Source: Verrucomicrobiota bacterium
Lineage (GTDB): Bacteria; Verrucomicrobiota; Verrucomicrobiia; Opitutales; Opitutaceae
Assembly (NCBI GenBank): GCA_016222805.1
Contig: JACRQG010000013.1
Location: 1 to 64,000 of the forward strand
Direction: 5' to 3'
DNA: 64,000 nucleotides
Below are positions 41,193 through 50,719 of the stretch, in pieces; positions within the stretch are counted from its first letter, which is position 1; every line of letters starts with the position of its first letter. Under the pieces are notes generated by a model. The model did no database searches, was not told the origin of the DNA, and worked only from the letters and a program-made list of their open reading frames with translations. The position numbers were made by a program, and so were the translations under genes.

Positions 41193-41756
41193 ATGCAGTG
41201 CGCGACCGTACTGGCGCTGCTGCGGCAGCACGCCGCTGGGGTGGAAGATCCGCACGAGGCCGCGATGACCGCGGAGACGATTCGTTTTGTCCTGGATCAT
41301 CCCGATTGCCTCTGGCAAACCTGCGTGTCCGGGCATCTTACCGGGTCCGCCTGGATCGTCAGCCCGGACCGCACCCGGACCCTGCTCACCCACCACCGCA
41401 AGCTCGAGAAGTGGCTCCAACTCGGAGGTCACGCGGATGGAGAAGCGGACCTGCTCGCCGTGGCCCGCCGCGAGGCGCAGGAGGAAAGCGGGTTGGCGTC
41501 GGTGCGGGCCCTGGCGGACTCAATCTTCGACGTGGATCGGCATTGGATTCCGCCGCGCCGTAACGATCCAGGGCACTACCACTACGATTTGCGCTTTGCT
41601 TTCGAGGCGGATCCGGCGGCGCCCCTGGCGGTCTCCACCGAGTCCCATGATGTGGCCTGGGTGGAACTGACGCGGGTGTCGGTGCTCAACCCGGAGGAGT
41701 CGATGTCCCGCATGGTGCGCAAAACCGGGCGCCTGGGCCCGGGTGCCGCGACCTGA
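41193..41756 (+). CDS. NUDIX hydrolase
   Basis: Nudix enzymes hydrolyse nucleoside diphosphates linked to other groups. The 187-residue protein has a helical N-terminal lead, the strand WIVSPDRTRTLLTHHRKLEKWLQLGGH, and a Nudix box GGHADGE...REAQEESGL. The box has one extra residue between the Glu and the REAxEE part compared with the consensus, as in related proteins with a GGHxDGD start. The metal-binding glutamates of REAQEESG are kept. It starts 3 bp after the frameshifted LOG-type gene, so the two are probably co-transcribed. The substrate is unknown. Confidence 0.85.
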   Translation: MQCATVLALLRQHAAGVEDPHEAAMTAETIRFVLDHPDCLWQTCVSGHLTGSAWIVSPDRTRTLLTHHRKLEKWLQLGGHADGEADLLAVARREAQEESGLASVRALADSIFDVDRHWIPPRRNDPGHYHYDLRFAFEADPAAPLAVSTESHDVAWVELTRVSVLNPEESMSRMVRKTGRLGPGAAT

Positions 41757-41780
41757 TTCGTCGCGGGCGCGGAGCGGCGA

Positions 41781-44297
41781 CTACTTCCAGAGGGCCACGA
41801 GGTCTTCGCGTCGCACCCAGCCGGTCTGGCCATTGTCAAACCTCAGACGTCGCCAGCCGAGGAACTCGTGGTCGTTTCGTGCCATCGACCCGGCGGCGAG
41901 CGGGGTGGTTTTCTGGGTGGTATCGGCCTCGGTGGGGATGGATCGCAGCGAGGTTGCTCGGGCGACGATTACCGCGTCGCGATCCGCGGCCATGCCGTAG
42001 GTTGCGAGCGAGAGCCCAGCGCCGACCGCGGCCAGCACCCCGGTGGCTGCCGCCGTTGCGGAAATCCAGCGCAGACGGGCCGGCCCGCGGCCATAAGCGC
42101 GAAAGAGGAACCCTGTCGTCGCCAGGCCAAGGATCCAGGCAGCGGCGATGAGGACCAACTGCCAGTCGGAAGGAGACATCAGGCCGGCAAGGGTCTGGAG
42201 CGGTCCCGGGTTGGCGAATCCCACCAGATCGGCCGGCGCCGCCCCGAGTTTGTCGGCGGAATGGGTGAACTGCCAGCGAACGGCGGGGTGACCCGGTTGC
42301 TGGACAAACGCGGCTGCGGCCTGCGCGGCCGACTCACCGGTGCGATCCTGCTGCGCCAGGGCCAGGGAGAGGTTGTGCCGCGCCGCCCAGTTTGTGGGGG
42401 ATTTTTCCACCGCCTGGCGCCACGCGCGCTCAGCGGCCGGGAAGTCGCCCTTTCGGTAGGCGCCGGCGGCATCGGTCGAGCCCGTGGTTGCGGTCGCTTC
42501 CCCTGGAGTACCGGCCTGCGATGTCGCGAGGGAGAACGCGACTCCGAGCAGCAGGAGAGCGGCAAACGGCATGAGGTTGCGCGGCAGAAAAAGCCGCAGC
42601 GGCTGGAATCGGGGAACTGGCGCGGCCACGAGGGCGGCGCGGGCGCGTGCGTTCCAGTCGGTGGGAAGGGAGGAGCGGGCTCCGTAAAGGGCCCGGTCGG
42701 CCTCGCGCCAGAGGTTGGCCCAGGCTTCGTTGGGGAGTGACTCGGAGGAAGGAGCGGCGTGCCGGAGTTCCCAGAGGAGGGCGGAGTCACGCTGCCAGGT
42801 GAGCAGCAGCGCCGGCGGCGCATCGGGGGCGGCTCGGTCGATGTGTTCGAGCGTGGCGGCCAGGCGTTCCCATGCCTCTCGCCGCGGGCGCAGTGGATCG
42901 AGGCTCCGCGCTCTCTGCAGGGCAAGCGCCAGCCAGGCCACCAGCACGCCGGCAAACGGGATTCCCACGGCAGTCGCGAGCCACGCGCAGTCCATCGGTA
43001 GACGCACCGGGGCCGCATTGGGCAGGGGATCGCGAGGAATCACGCTGGGGGCCGGGGGAGCGGCGGGAGGTCCGCGCGGGGCCGGCGGGGGTTCCTGGAC
43101 GGAAATCCCCGTTTCCGGGATGGTCGCGGAACCGACCGGCCCCGGGGCACGGAACGCGGGCGCGGAAGGGGCGGTGACCACGAGGTTCGCACGCGGCGTC
43201 GTGATTGACTGGTAGGAACCCGACTTGGGGTCGAAGAAGACAAAGGTGACGGGGTTGAGCGTGTAGTTTCCGGCTTTGGACGGGACGAGCACGACATCCT
43301 CGACCAGGGTGGCGTCGAAAAGCCGGCCCTCGGCGGGGGTGCGCTTGGCCTTGGGCTGCACCACCTGAAAATCGCTCGAGACGGTCCGGGGGGGCAGTCC
43401 CGCCAGGTCCGGCCAGTTGCCGCTGCCGCTCAGTTCCAGGGTCCAGGTAACCGGCTCGCCGACCGCGGCCTTGTCGGGCACCACCCTGGAGGTGAGCTTG
43501 AACTGGCCGACGGCGCCGCTGAAGGCCGCCGGGGCCCCGGCGGGCAGAGGGCGCACCTCAAGCACCGGCTGGTCCGACGTGATGGAGACCTGTTCCATGC
43601 GCGGCTGTGCGAAGAGCCCGAAGGGGATCGTCCCGGTCTGGATGGCGATCACATGGTTGGTCGGCTCGAGTTTGACCGTATTTGGGGTCTTCGCGATCGC
43701 GCGCGTGTGGAAGTGCAGCCGGATGCGGCGTTCGCCATTGACGAAGGCCTCGCCGAGTTCCGGCTTGGACCAGTCCTCCGCGACCAGAGGGGAGGAGTTC
43801 CAGTCAAACGTCTCCGAGAAGCGCGGGTTGGTGCGATGGGCGGCGGAAACCTCGCAATCCAGACGGAAAATCTCGCCCGCCCAGACGCTGGGCTTCGCCG
43901 GCACGAGCTTCGCGCTAGCGATGGCGTCGACCGGCGTGGCGGGAGAGGCGACGTTGAAGGCGGGGACGCGCAGGTCTCCCTTGTTGGTCTTGACCACAAA
44001 GGACGGAATCTGCAGCGGCGTGTTCTGCGGTCCGCGGACCCGGTAGGTGAGGGCGACCGTGCGCGTCATCCGCGTGTTGACCACGTTGATTTGCGTCGAC
44101 TGCCCGCCGAACTCGAAGCGAACCCCGGGGATGGACGGCAGTGCGGGCTGCCCGTCGGGCTCGCAGTTCTCAAAGACGAGCGCAACCGCACTCGACAAGC
44201 CGGATTCCGCCGGTTCCCAGCGGACGGTTTGGCCCCGGGCCGAGATTCCGAGGATGGCCAGGCAAAGCAGGGGCCAGAGAATTCTCATCGGTCGCAT
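41781..44297 (-). CDS. BatD-type protein fused to a BatE-like TPR/SH3 region
   Basis: The 838-residue protein starts with a signal peptide (cleavage after about residue 22). The BatD region spans about residues 24-400, with repeated Ig-like beta-sandwich modules (a SVWAGEIFRLDCEV strand; AVGEPVTWTLELSGSGNWPDL). A membrane helix occurs near 430-455 and another near 575-590. The C-terminal part has a TPR-like stretch (KGDFPAAERAWRQAVEKSPTNWAARHNLSLAL), two more hydrophobic helices, and a final SH3b-like domain ending GQTGWVRREDLVALWK. TPR plus SH3 is the BatE layout, so this looks like BatD-BatE in one chain. It is the last gene of the Bat operon, 4 bp after batB/C. Confidence 0.82.
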   Translation of the reverse strand: MRPMRILWPLLCLAILGISARGQTVRWEPAESGLSSAVALVFENCEPDGQPALPSIPGVRFEFGGQSTQINVVNTRMTRTVALTYRVRGPQNTPLQIPSFVVKTNKGDLRVPAFNVASPATPVDAIASAKLVPAKPSVWAGEIFRLDCEVSAAHRTNPRFSETFDWNSSPLVAEDWSKPELGEAFVNGERRIRLHFHTRAIAKTPNTVKLEPTNHVIAIQTGTIPFGLFAQPRMEQVSITSDQPVLEVRPLPAGAPAAFSGAVGQFKLTSRVVPDKAAVGEPVTWTLELSGSGNWPDLAGLPPRTVSSDFQVVQPKAKRTPAEGRLFDATLVEDVVLVPSKAGNYTLNPVTFVFFDPKSGSYQSITTPRANLVVTAPSAPAFRAPGPVGSATIPETGISVQEPPPAPRGPPAAPPAPSVIPRDPLPNAAPVRLPMDCAWLATAVGIPFAGVLVAWLALALQRARSLDPLRPRREAWERLAATLEHIDRAAPDAPPALLLTWQRDSALLWELRHAAPSSESLPNEAWANLWREADRALYGARSSLPTDWNARARAALVAAPVPRFQPLRLFLPRNLMPFAALLLLGVAFSLATSQAGTPGEATATTGSTDAAGAYRKGDFPAAERAWRQAVEKSPTNWAARHNLSLALAQQDRTGESAAQAAAAFVQQPGHPAVRWQFTHSADKLGAAPADLVGFANPGPLQTLAGLMSPSDWQLVLIAAAWILGLATTGFLFRAYGRGPARLRWISATAAATGVLAAVGAGLSLATYGMAADRDAVIVARATSLRSIPTEADTTQKTTPLAAGSMARNDHEFLGWRRLRFDNGQTGWVRREDLVALWK

Positions 44298-44301
44298 GGT
44301 G

Positions 44302-46203
44302 TCACCAATCCTTGCCCGGCTTGCGGGCCGACGGCTTCTTGTCTCCTTCCATCAGTTGAAACAGGACGGCGGGGGAATCCTGGCTCCGCAACTGGTCGAG
44401 TTTCTGCAGCGGCAGCGCGAGGGCTGGATCCATTTGTTCCCGTTTGTCCTCGTCCTTCTTTTCCGGGGCACCGCCCACCTTCTGGGTGTTTTCCTGCGGC
44501 GGGGGAGGCGGGGGCTCCTTCTTCTCCATGTCGCCAAACGCGGAATCCCCCGGCGGCTTCGCTTCGTCGGGCTTACTGGAGGCGTTCTGCTCTTCCGGTT
44601 TCTTGCCTGACTTGTCGTCGGAGGATTTGGACTGGTTCGGATCGGAAGATTGCTGCTGCTGATCCTCGCTCCGCTCATCCTGATCCTTCTTTTGCTGGGA
44701 TTTGTCCTGCTGGGATCCCTGCTGCTTCTTGTCCTCCTGTTTCTGATCCTTGTCTTCCGGTTGATCCAGAAGCGCCTCAAGTTCCCGGCGCAGCTGCGGC
44801 CAGTCCGCCGCCTTCGCATCAAGTTTCTCGCCCAGATTGACGGCCAAGAGCGCGTCGCGGACGGGTCCTTCCGGTACGGCGTGCTGCTCTGATTTCAGAC
44901 GCGAACCCCAGGTGGCTGTTTCCCGGCCGAGTTCCGCCCAATCATGGGCATTGCGGGACTCGGCCGCCGAGAGCCGCCCCACTATCTTGGAGAGTGCGGA
45001 TGGTTCACTCGGCGGGGCGGCAGGGGAGGCGGCGGCGGGTGCAGCGGGTTTGGGGGCCAACTTGGCGGCGGCTTCGAGGGAAGGGGTGAGGGCGACTCCG
45101 CATCCCACGGCCGCCAGAAACACGGATGCGGCCCGGACGGGCCAAGGCGTGGCGCCGGCAGCTTCCGGCCGGCTGCCGCCCCGGAGCGCGATCTGCCGTG
45201 GTTTCGGGCGCACCGGGAACTCGCGATAGAAACTGACCAGCAGGCACCAGAGCCCGAACGCCAGCGGCCACTGGTACCGCTCCGCGAGTCGAACCGTGTT
45301 CTTTTCGACGAAGTCCCCCTTGCGCCCCGCTTCGACGGTTTCCTTCAACACACCGGCCAGATCGATCCACGTGCTGGCGTCACGGTAGACCCCGCCAGTC
45401 GCGCGGGAAAGTTCCTGCAATGTGGCACTCTCGAGCTTCGAGAGCACCACGGCGCCGCGGTCATCCTTCACGAACGTACCGTCCTTCTCGGGGATCATTC
45501 CGCCACCCGCCGTGCCGACGCCGAGGCCGATCACGCGAACCCCTTTCTTCCTCAGATCGTCCAACCGGCCTCGCCAGTCGGCGTCGGTGGCTTCGCCATC
45601 GCTGAGGACAATGAGGAAGCGGTCCGCGCTTCCCGTGGCCCCGAAGGCCTGGATGGCGGTGTCGAGCATTGAACCGTAGTGGGTGCCGCCCTCCGGGAGA
45701 AATCCCGGCTCGAGTGCCGGCAGGAACTCGCGCAGGATCTCATAGTCGGCGCTGAGCGGCGCCTGGAGGAAGGCGGTTCCGGCAAATACCACCAAGCCGA
45801 CGCGTTCACCGGCGAGTTTCTCCAGCAAGGACTGGATCAGCAGCTTCGTGCGAGCGAGGCGCGACGGTTTCACATCGGGCGTGAGCATCGAGCGCGAGAG
45901 GTCGACCGAGAGGAGAATTTCGCGCGACTGGTCAAAGACGGGTTCCTCCAGGCGTCCCCACTGTGGGCGAGCCAAGGCCAGGACGGCGAGGCCGAGGCCC
46001 GCCGCGAGCCAGTACCGGGGGCGAGCTGATCGGGAGGCCTCGTGGCCGGCGTCCAGCAGTTGCACGGAGCCCGAATCGGCTTCGGCCCGCAGAATCTTCG
46101 GTCGGCTGGAGCGTGCCGCCCGCCGGCGGTGGGTGACTTCCCAAACGAGGACCGCGCCGATGGCGGCGAGCAGCCAGAGAAAGTGCGGAGCCCCGAAGCT
46201 CAT
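44302..46203 (-). CDS. BatB/BatC-type VWA protein with a long charged tail
   Basis: The 633-residue protein has the BatB layout: two N-terminal membrane helices, a VWA domain with MIDAS motif DLSRS (after ILLSV) and the later SDGEATDAD, then a helix near residue 300. From about residue 390 comes a soluble region resembling BatC. It contains a low-complexity stretch of Lys, Gln, Asp and Glu with proline runs (about 490-600), likely disordered. VWA domains bind partner proteins through a metal. The start overlaps the batA stop by 4 bp, so translation is coupled. Confidence 0.85.
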   Translation of the reverse strand: MSFGAPHFLWLLAAIGAVLVWEVTHRRRAARSSRPKILRAEADSGSVQLLDAGHEASRSARPRYWLAAGLGLAVLALARPQWGRLEEPVFDQSREILLSVDLSRSMLTPDVKPSRLARTKLLIQSLLEKLAGERVGLVVFAGTAFLQAPLSADYEILREFLPALEPGFLPEGGTHYGSMLDTAIQAFGATGSADRFLIVLSDGEATDADWRGRLDDLRKKGVRVIGLGVGTAGGGMIPEKDGTFVKDDRGAVVLSKLESATLQELSRATGGVYRDASTWIDLAGVLKETVEAGRKGDFVEKNTVRLAERYQWPLAFGLWCLLVSFYREFPVRPKPRQIALRGGSRPEAAGATPWPVRAASVFLAAVGCGVALTPSLEAAAKLAPKPAAPAAASPAAPPSEPSALSKIVGRLSAAESRNAHDWAELGRETATWGSRLKSEQHAVPEGPVRDALLAVNLGEKLDAKAADWPQLRRELEALLDQPEDKDQKQEDKKQQGSQQDKSQQKKDQDERSEDQQQQSSDPNQSKSSDDKSGKKPEEQNASSKPDEAKPPGDSAFGDMEKKEPPPPPPQENTQKVGGAPEKKDEDKREQMDPALALPLQKLDQLRSQDSPAVLFQLMEGDKKPSARKPGKDW

Positions 46204-47207
46204 GCCAGTACCTCCCGTTCGGGCCAAGGCCGGGCCGCGAACGCCGCCAGTGCGAGTGAAAGCAGGCCCGGAATCGCGGGCCACCAGAACAACTCCGTGG
46301 TCACGAGATAACTCTTGGCCTGAAACTCGATCTTCTGTGCGCGGTCGATGGCTTTGAACGCGCTCTCAATCGTGCCGGTGTCGGTGGCACGGAAGAACCG
46401 GCCGCCGGTCATGCTGGCGACTTCGCGAAGGGTGCCTTCGTCGATATCCGAGAGCATCTGCCGATAGCCGACCTTCCGGCCCTGGTCGATGACCGGAACC
46501 CGCACGTAGCCTTCCTTGCCGGATCCGATGGTGTAGACGGGAATTCCGCGTGACTTGGCGATTTCCGCGGCCTGCAGGGGTTGCAGGGCGCCCCGGTTGT
46601 TGGCGCCGTCGGTCATGAGGACGACAAAGGCCCCGATGCGTTTTCCGGCGCGATCGCGTTTGGCCTGCTCCAGGCGGGTGAGGGCCACGCCAAGTCCATC
46701 GCCGATGGCCGTGCCATCCTCGATCATCCCAATGCGCACGCGGGTGAGCTGTTTTGCCAGCCAGTCGTGGTCAAACGTCAGGGGCGCCATCGTGTAGGCG
46801 CGACCCGAGAACAGCACGATGCCGATCCGGTCGGTGGGGCGGCGTTCGATGAAGGCCTGGATTACCGGCTTGATCGCCTGCAGGCGGTTGACCCCTTCGC
46901 CAAAATCCTCGGCCAGCATCGACGTGGAGAGGTCGATGGCCAGGACGATGTCGTAGCCCTCGGAGCGGACTTCGCGCTTGTCTTCGACGCGCTGGGGGCG
47001 CGCCAGGGCGATCACGAGCAGGACCAGACCGGCCATCGTCAGGGCGACGGGCCAGCGCGCCGGTGCGACGAGGGAGGGGCGGTGCCATGCGGCGGCAAAG
47101 GGCACCAACAAGACCGGGACTCGCCGCCGTCCACGCAACCATAGCACCACGGGCAGTGCCGCGAGCGCGAGCAGCCAGAGGGGATCGTGGAGAGTGAAGC
47201 GGCTCAT
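46200..47207 (-). CDS. BatA-type VWA membrane protein
   Basis: This 335-residue protein has two N-terminal membrane helices (about 8-25 and 52-70), a VWA domain and a C-terminal membrane helix. The MIDAS motif is DLSTS (after DIVLAI), with the second and third metal sites at GTAIGDGLGVAL and MTDGANN. This is the standard BatA pattern. The ATG at 47205-47207 was chosen because the homologous region begins there. It lies 10 bp after the DUF58 gene. Confidence 0.88.
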   Translation of the reverse strand: MSRFTLHDPLWLLALAALPVVLWLRGRRRVPVLLVPFAAAWHRPSLVAPARWPVALTMAGLVLLVIALARPQRVEDKREVRSEGYDIVLAIDLSTSMLAEDFGEGVNRLQAIKPVIQAFIERRPTDRIGIVLFSGRAYTMAPLTFDHDWLAKQLTRVRIGMIEDGTAIGDGLGVALTRLEQAKRDRAGKRIGAFVVLMTDGANNRGALQPLQAAEIAKSRGIPVYTIGSGKEGYVRVPVIDQGRKVGYRQMLSDIDEGTLREVASMTGGRFFRATDTGTIESAFKAIDRAQKIEFQAKSYLVTTELFWWPAIPGLLSLALAAFAARPWPEREVLA

Positions 47208-47217
47208 CGCGGCAGGG

Positions 47218-48150
47218 TCAACGCGAGGACCGGCGTCCGGCGGCCATTCGGGCGTGGAAGAAACGGACGAGCGCCTCCAGCCGGTTTTCCCCGGTGCCAA
47301 CCACGAGGCGGCTCAGGGCATCGGGGAAGAGAGCCTGCCAGGCGGCTTCGCGCTGGCGGACCCAGGCGGAGTGAGCGGCCCGCTCTGCGGAGCTGCCGTC
47401 GAGCGTGACCAGTCTCTGCGATGTCGGATCGTACGCGGCGAATCTTTCGCCCGCCGGAAACTCCCGCTCCCAGGGGTCGTCGACGCGAAATCCCATCGTC
47501 TGATACCGGCGCTGCAAAACGGGCCAGCCATCGGGTTGGGTCGCACCGTCGCGGGCCCCGCGGGTCACCGGAGGGAAGTCCCCAAGCCAGATAAGCACGC
47601 TGTGCTTGGGAGCTGCGCGGGCCAGGAACCTCCAGGGAATATCAGGATTTCCGGCGGTCGGCGCCGGGGCGGGTCGGGCGAGCAGGGTCGCTGCCTGGTG
47701 GAGGATTCGCCCGCGGCCCCGCACGGGTTCGCGAAAGAGGTTGGCACCCGGGGCGGCGTGCACAAACCCCACGCGGTCGCGATTGACCGCGCCCAGCAGC
47801 ATCACCAGCCCCGCCAGTTCCAGCAGGGCCTCGCGTTTCGATTGCGCGCCGGAGCCGAAATGGAGCGACGGAGAGTCCTCGAAAACGAGCAGCACGGTGA
47901 CCTCGCGCTCCTCGACGAACTTCTTGCGGTAGGGCTCGCCCAGCCGGGCGGTGACATTCCAGTCGAGATCGCGCACGTCGTCGCCGAACTCGTACTTCAC
48001 TACCTGGTCGAATTCCATGCCGCGGCCGCGAAACGCCGAACGATACTCGCCGCTGAGCACGTTTTCCACCGCATGGCGCACGCGCCATTCCAGCCGCCGC
48101 AGGAGTGCGAGCGGATTGTCGGGCTTCGGTTCTGGCGGGGCGAGCGGCAT
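47218..48150 (-). CDS. DUF58 domain-containing protein (Bat operon)
   Basis: The 310-residue soluble protein is the short form of DUF58, without membrane helices, unlike the DUF58 protein at 12166. The hallmark is GRGMEFDQVVKYEFGDDVRDLDWNVTAR at about residues 42-70, followed by KKFVEEREVTVLLVFEDSPSL, which gives it a VWA-like start. It acts with the MoxR ATPase encoded 27 bp upstream; its molecular role is not established. Confidence 0.88.
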   Translation of the reverse strand: MPLAPPEPKPDNPLALLRRLEWRVRHAVENVLSGEYRSAFRGRGMEFDQVVKYEFGDDVRDLDWNVTARLGEPYRKKFVEEREVTVLLVFEDSPSLHFGSGAQSKREALLELAGLVMLLGAVNRDRVGFVHAAPGANLFREPVRGRGRILHQAATLLARPAPAPTAGNPDIPWRFLARAAPKHSVLIWLGDFPPVTRGARDGATQPDGWPVLQRRYQTMGFRVDDPWEREFPAGERFAAYDPTSQRLVTLDGSSAERAAHSAWVRQREAAWQALFPDALSRLVVGTGENRLEALVRFFHARMAAGRRSSR

Positions 48151-48177
48151 CGCGGAGCTTGAAAGGACGGAAATCCT

Positions 48178-49146
48178 CTACGCCTTGGTCGCCGGCACCG
48201 GCGTGCGCTCGATCACCTGGGCGATGATGCGATCCGCGGAGACTTCCTCCGCCTCGGCTTCATAGGTGAGCCCGATCCGGTGCCGCATGATGTCCGGCGC
48301 GAGTTCCTGGACCAGGGCCGGAGACACATAGTCTTGGCCGCGTAGCCACGCGAGCGCACGCCCGGCTTGGTAGAGCGCCAGGGAGGCGCGTGGGGAGGCG
48401 CCGAACTCGAGATAGCGTTTGGCGGTTCCCTGGCGTTCCGCGAGGGCCCGCGTCCCCCGGACCAAGGCGAGGATGTACCCTTGGACAGCCGCCGAAAGAT
48501 GCACGCGGTCCACCTCAGCCCGGAGTGCGAGCAGTTCTTCGCCGCTCGAAACCGGTGAAAGGGCAGGTTGCTGGGTCACCTGCCCCCAGCGTTGCATCAT
48601 CGACGCCTCTTCTTCGGCCGACGGATAGTCGACGAGCAGTTTGAACAGGAAGCGATCAGTTTGGGCTTCGGGCAGCGGGTACGTGCCCTCCTGCTCGACC
48701 GGATTCTGCGTGGCCATGACAAAGAACGGCCGGGGGAGCGGGTGGGTCTGGCCACCGATGGTGACCTGGCGTTCCTGCATGGCTTCGAGAAGCGCACTCT
48801 GAACCTTGGCGGGAGCGCGGTTGATTTCGTCGGCGAGCACCAGATTGGCAAAAATGGGGCCGCGGTGCGGGGAAAACTCGCCGGTCTTGGGCTGGAAGAT
48901 CATCGTACCCACGACGTCACTCGGGAGCAGGTCGGGAGTGAACTGGATGCGTTCGAACTGAACTCCCAGCGTCGTGCCGAGGGACTTGATGAGCAACGTC
49001 TTGGCCAGGCCTGGCATGCCTTCCAGGAGGACATGGCCGTTGGCGAGGAGCGCCACGAGCAGGCGTTCTACCACGGCGTTCTGGCCGATGACGGCCTTGC
49101 CGATTTCGTCGCGGATTCGTTGGGACCAAGCGGGGCCGAGGGACAT
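48178..49146 (-). CDS. MoxR family AAA ATPase (Bat operon)
   Basis: The 322-residue AAA+ ATPase heads the Bat operon. Walker A reads MPGLAKTL (Ala in place of the usual Gly, common in this family). Walker B is [12 protein letters not shown], and ATQNPVEQEGTYPLPEAQTDRF follows. The last third holds the ASPRASLAL region that separates it from other AAA proteins. It is distinct from the MoxR at 11130, which has GVGKTT. The ATG at 49144-49146 was chosen because the family begins at MSLGPAWSQRIRDEIGK. Confidence 0.93.
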   Translation of the reverse strand: MSLGPAWSQRIRDEIGKAVIGQNAVVERLLVALLANGHVLLEGMPGLAKTLLIKSLGTTLGVQFERIQFTPDLLPSDVVGTMIFQPKTGEFSPHRGPIFANLVLADEINRAPAKVQSALLEAMQERQVTIGGQTHPLPRPFFVMATQNPVEQEGTYPLPEAQTDRFLFKLLVDYPSAEEEASMMQRWGQVTQQPALSPVSSGEELLALRAEVDRVHLSAAVQGYILALVRGTRALAERQGTAKRYLEFGASPRASLALYQAGRALAWLRGQDYVSPALVQELAPDIMRHRIGLTYEAEAEEVSADRIIAQVIERTPVPATKA

Positions 49147-49310
49147 ACAGAGGGCGGGAAGTTGGAGGGAAAATCTCGCGTGGCAAACACTTGCCACGGG
49201 AGCGAGCGGGCTGGTTCCGGGTCGGTCGAAGACGTTTAGGGAGGCGAGGCTGTGGCGTGATTTGACTCGACGGAAGGCGGGAGGTTTCGCACCGAGGAAA
49301 AGCGCCACCG

Positions 49311-49706
49311 ATGGCATTACCAATCCAAATCTCTGCTCGTTTGGCCCGACTCGGGATCGCGACGTCGGATGTGGAGGAGCGGTTTGTGCGCGGAAGTGGC
49401 CCGGGAGGGCAGAAGATCAACAAGACCAGTTCCACCGTCTGCCTGCGACATCGCCCCACTGGAATTGAGGTTCGCTGCCAGGACGAACGCTCCCAAGCGG
49501 CGAATCGCGAAGTGGCTTGGGCGCGGTTGTGCGCCCGGATGGAAGAAGAGGCGTTACGTGTGGCCGCCGAAGCGAAGGACCAAGCCGCGCGCCAGCAACG
49601 CCGCGTACGGCAGAAGTCCACGCGTCAGAAGGCCCGGATGGTGTCGGCGAAGCGACATCGGGCTGGGATCAAGGCCCGTCGAAGAGGAGAAAGCTGGGAG
49701 GGTTGA
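49311..49706 (+). CDS. Peptide-chain-release-factor-like protein with a GGQ domain
   Basis: The 131-residue protein contains only the hydrolysis domain of class I release factors, with the GGQ motif in GSGPGGQKINKTSS (about residues 28-41). A basic C-terminal tail follows, full of Arg, Lys and Gln. It has no stop-codon recognition domain. This pattern is typical of ribosome-rescue hydrolases such as ArfB and the C12orf65-type family, and the N-terminal DVEERFVRGSGPGGQK fits the latter better. It probably frees stalled ribosomes. It stands alone between the Bat operon and the MOSC gene. Confidence 0.85.
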   Translation: MALPIQISARLARLGIATSDVEERFVRGSGPGGQKINKTSSTVCLRHRPTGIEVRCQDERSQAANREVAWARLCARMEEEALRVAAEAKDQAARQQRRVRQKSTRQKARMVSAKRHRAGIKARRRGESWEG

Positions 49707-49755
49707 CGCCGAAACCACGACCGCCTGTTCGGTAGTCGGTGCAGGAATCGGTTTG

Positions 49756-50598
49756 CTATGGTTTGGCCTCGAGGACTGTGACGGGATCCCCGATCCGAAG
49801 AGTGCCAACCGTGTTTTCGTGGACGAGGTTCTGTCCGAAATGGACCTCCGTGGAATGTCCAGCTCCGCGGCGATAGGTGGCGAGCAGCCGGAGTGGTTCC
49901 GGGCCGCGGTCTCCGGTGGCTTGGTCCGTGGTGATGACGGTGCAGCGCGCGCATGGCCCCGCGGCGCGGAATCCGACGTCGCCAATTCGGAAGCGAACCC
50001 AACGATCCTCCTCGTAGGGAGCGGATCCAGCAATCGTCAGGTTAGGGCGAAAGCGGTCCATGGGCACGGGGTCGTGTCCAACGGAGGCCAGCCGGTCATT
50101 GAGGTCGGCCAGGGAGGCCTCTCCGACGACCAGGAACGGGAACGCATCGGCGAAGCTGACCAGCGGTTCCGGCGCGGAGGCGGGAAGGACGGAGGACTGG
50201 CGGACAGCTCGGCGAAAGGCGGCGCCAATTCGTACCAGTCGGCACCTGGTCGCGAGCACCTCCGAGAGCCAACCCGCTGCGTCGTCGCCGCAGTCTTCGG
50301 CGAGCAAGCCCTCGCTCTTCCAGATCGAGACCTTGCACACTGGAGCAGAGGGATCGCTGGCCGTGGCCACGTCGAGGGCGCCGGCGTCCGCCGCCGAGAG
50401 GGAGAGTTTCCCGTCGGAGAGCGCCGTTCCAACCAACGCCAGTCGGGGGACCGCTCTCTGGGTCAGAAATCGTCCGGATGGATCCACCACCATGAAACGG
50501 CGGTCACCGACCAGGCCCAAGGCATCGACACCAGCTTCAACCACGGAGCAGGCGCGCATGGACTTGACGGGATGAAGAAAGAGGGCGGCGAGATGCAC
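49756..50598 (-). CDS. MOSC domain-containing protein (YcbX/mARC type)
   Basis: The 280-residue protein has a MOSC_N beta-barrel (first ~120 residues, opening with LAALFLHPVKSMRAC) and a C-terminal MOSC domain. The latter has RFRPNLTIAG and the conserved GPCARC segment, whose cysteine can ligate molybdenum. YcbX-type proteins reduce N-hydroxylated bases using the molybdenum cofactor. No ATG fits, so I propose the GTG at 50596-50598 directly before the homologous region. The YcbX ferredoxin domain is absent. Confidence 0.8.
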   Translation of the reverse strand: MHLAALFLHPVKSMRACSVVEAGVDALGLVGDRRFMVVDPSGRFLTQRAVPRLALVGTALSDGKLSLSAADAGALDVATASDPSAPVCKVSIWKSEGLLAEDCGDDAAGWLSEVLATRCRLVRIGAAFRRAVRQSSVLPASAPEPLVSFADAFPFLVVGEASLADLNDRLASVGHDPVPMDRFRPNLTIAGSAPYEEDRWVRFRIGDVGFRAAGPCARCTVITTDQATGDRGPEPLRLLATYRRGAGHSTEVHFGQNLVHENTVGTLRIGDPVTVLEAKP

Positions 50599-50719
50599 GG
50601 GGAGCGCCCGAAATTCAGGCGTCTTGCGGCTCGCGACAACCGGAATCGGCTCGCGAAGTTGGCGCTGGCGGAACCGAAGTCGTGGGTGGACGTCGCGGTA
50701 GGCAGGCCCATCCCGACGG

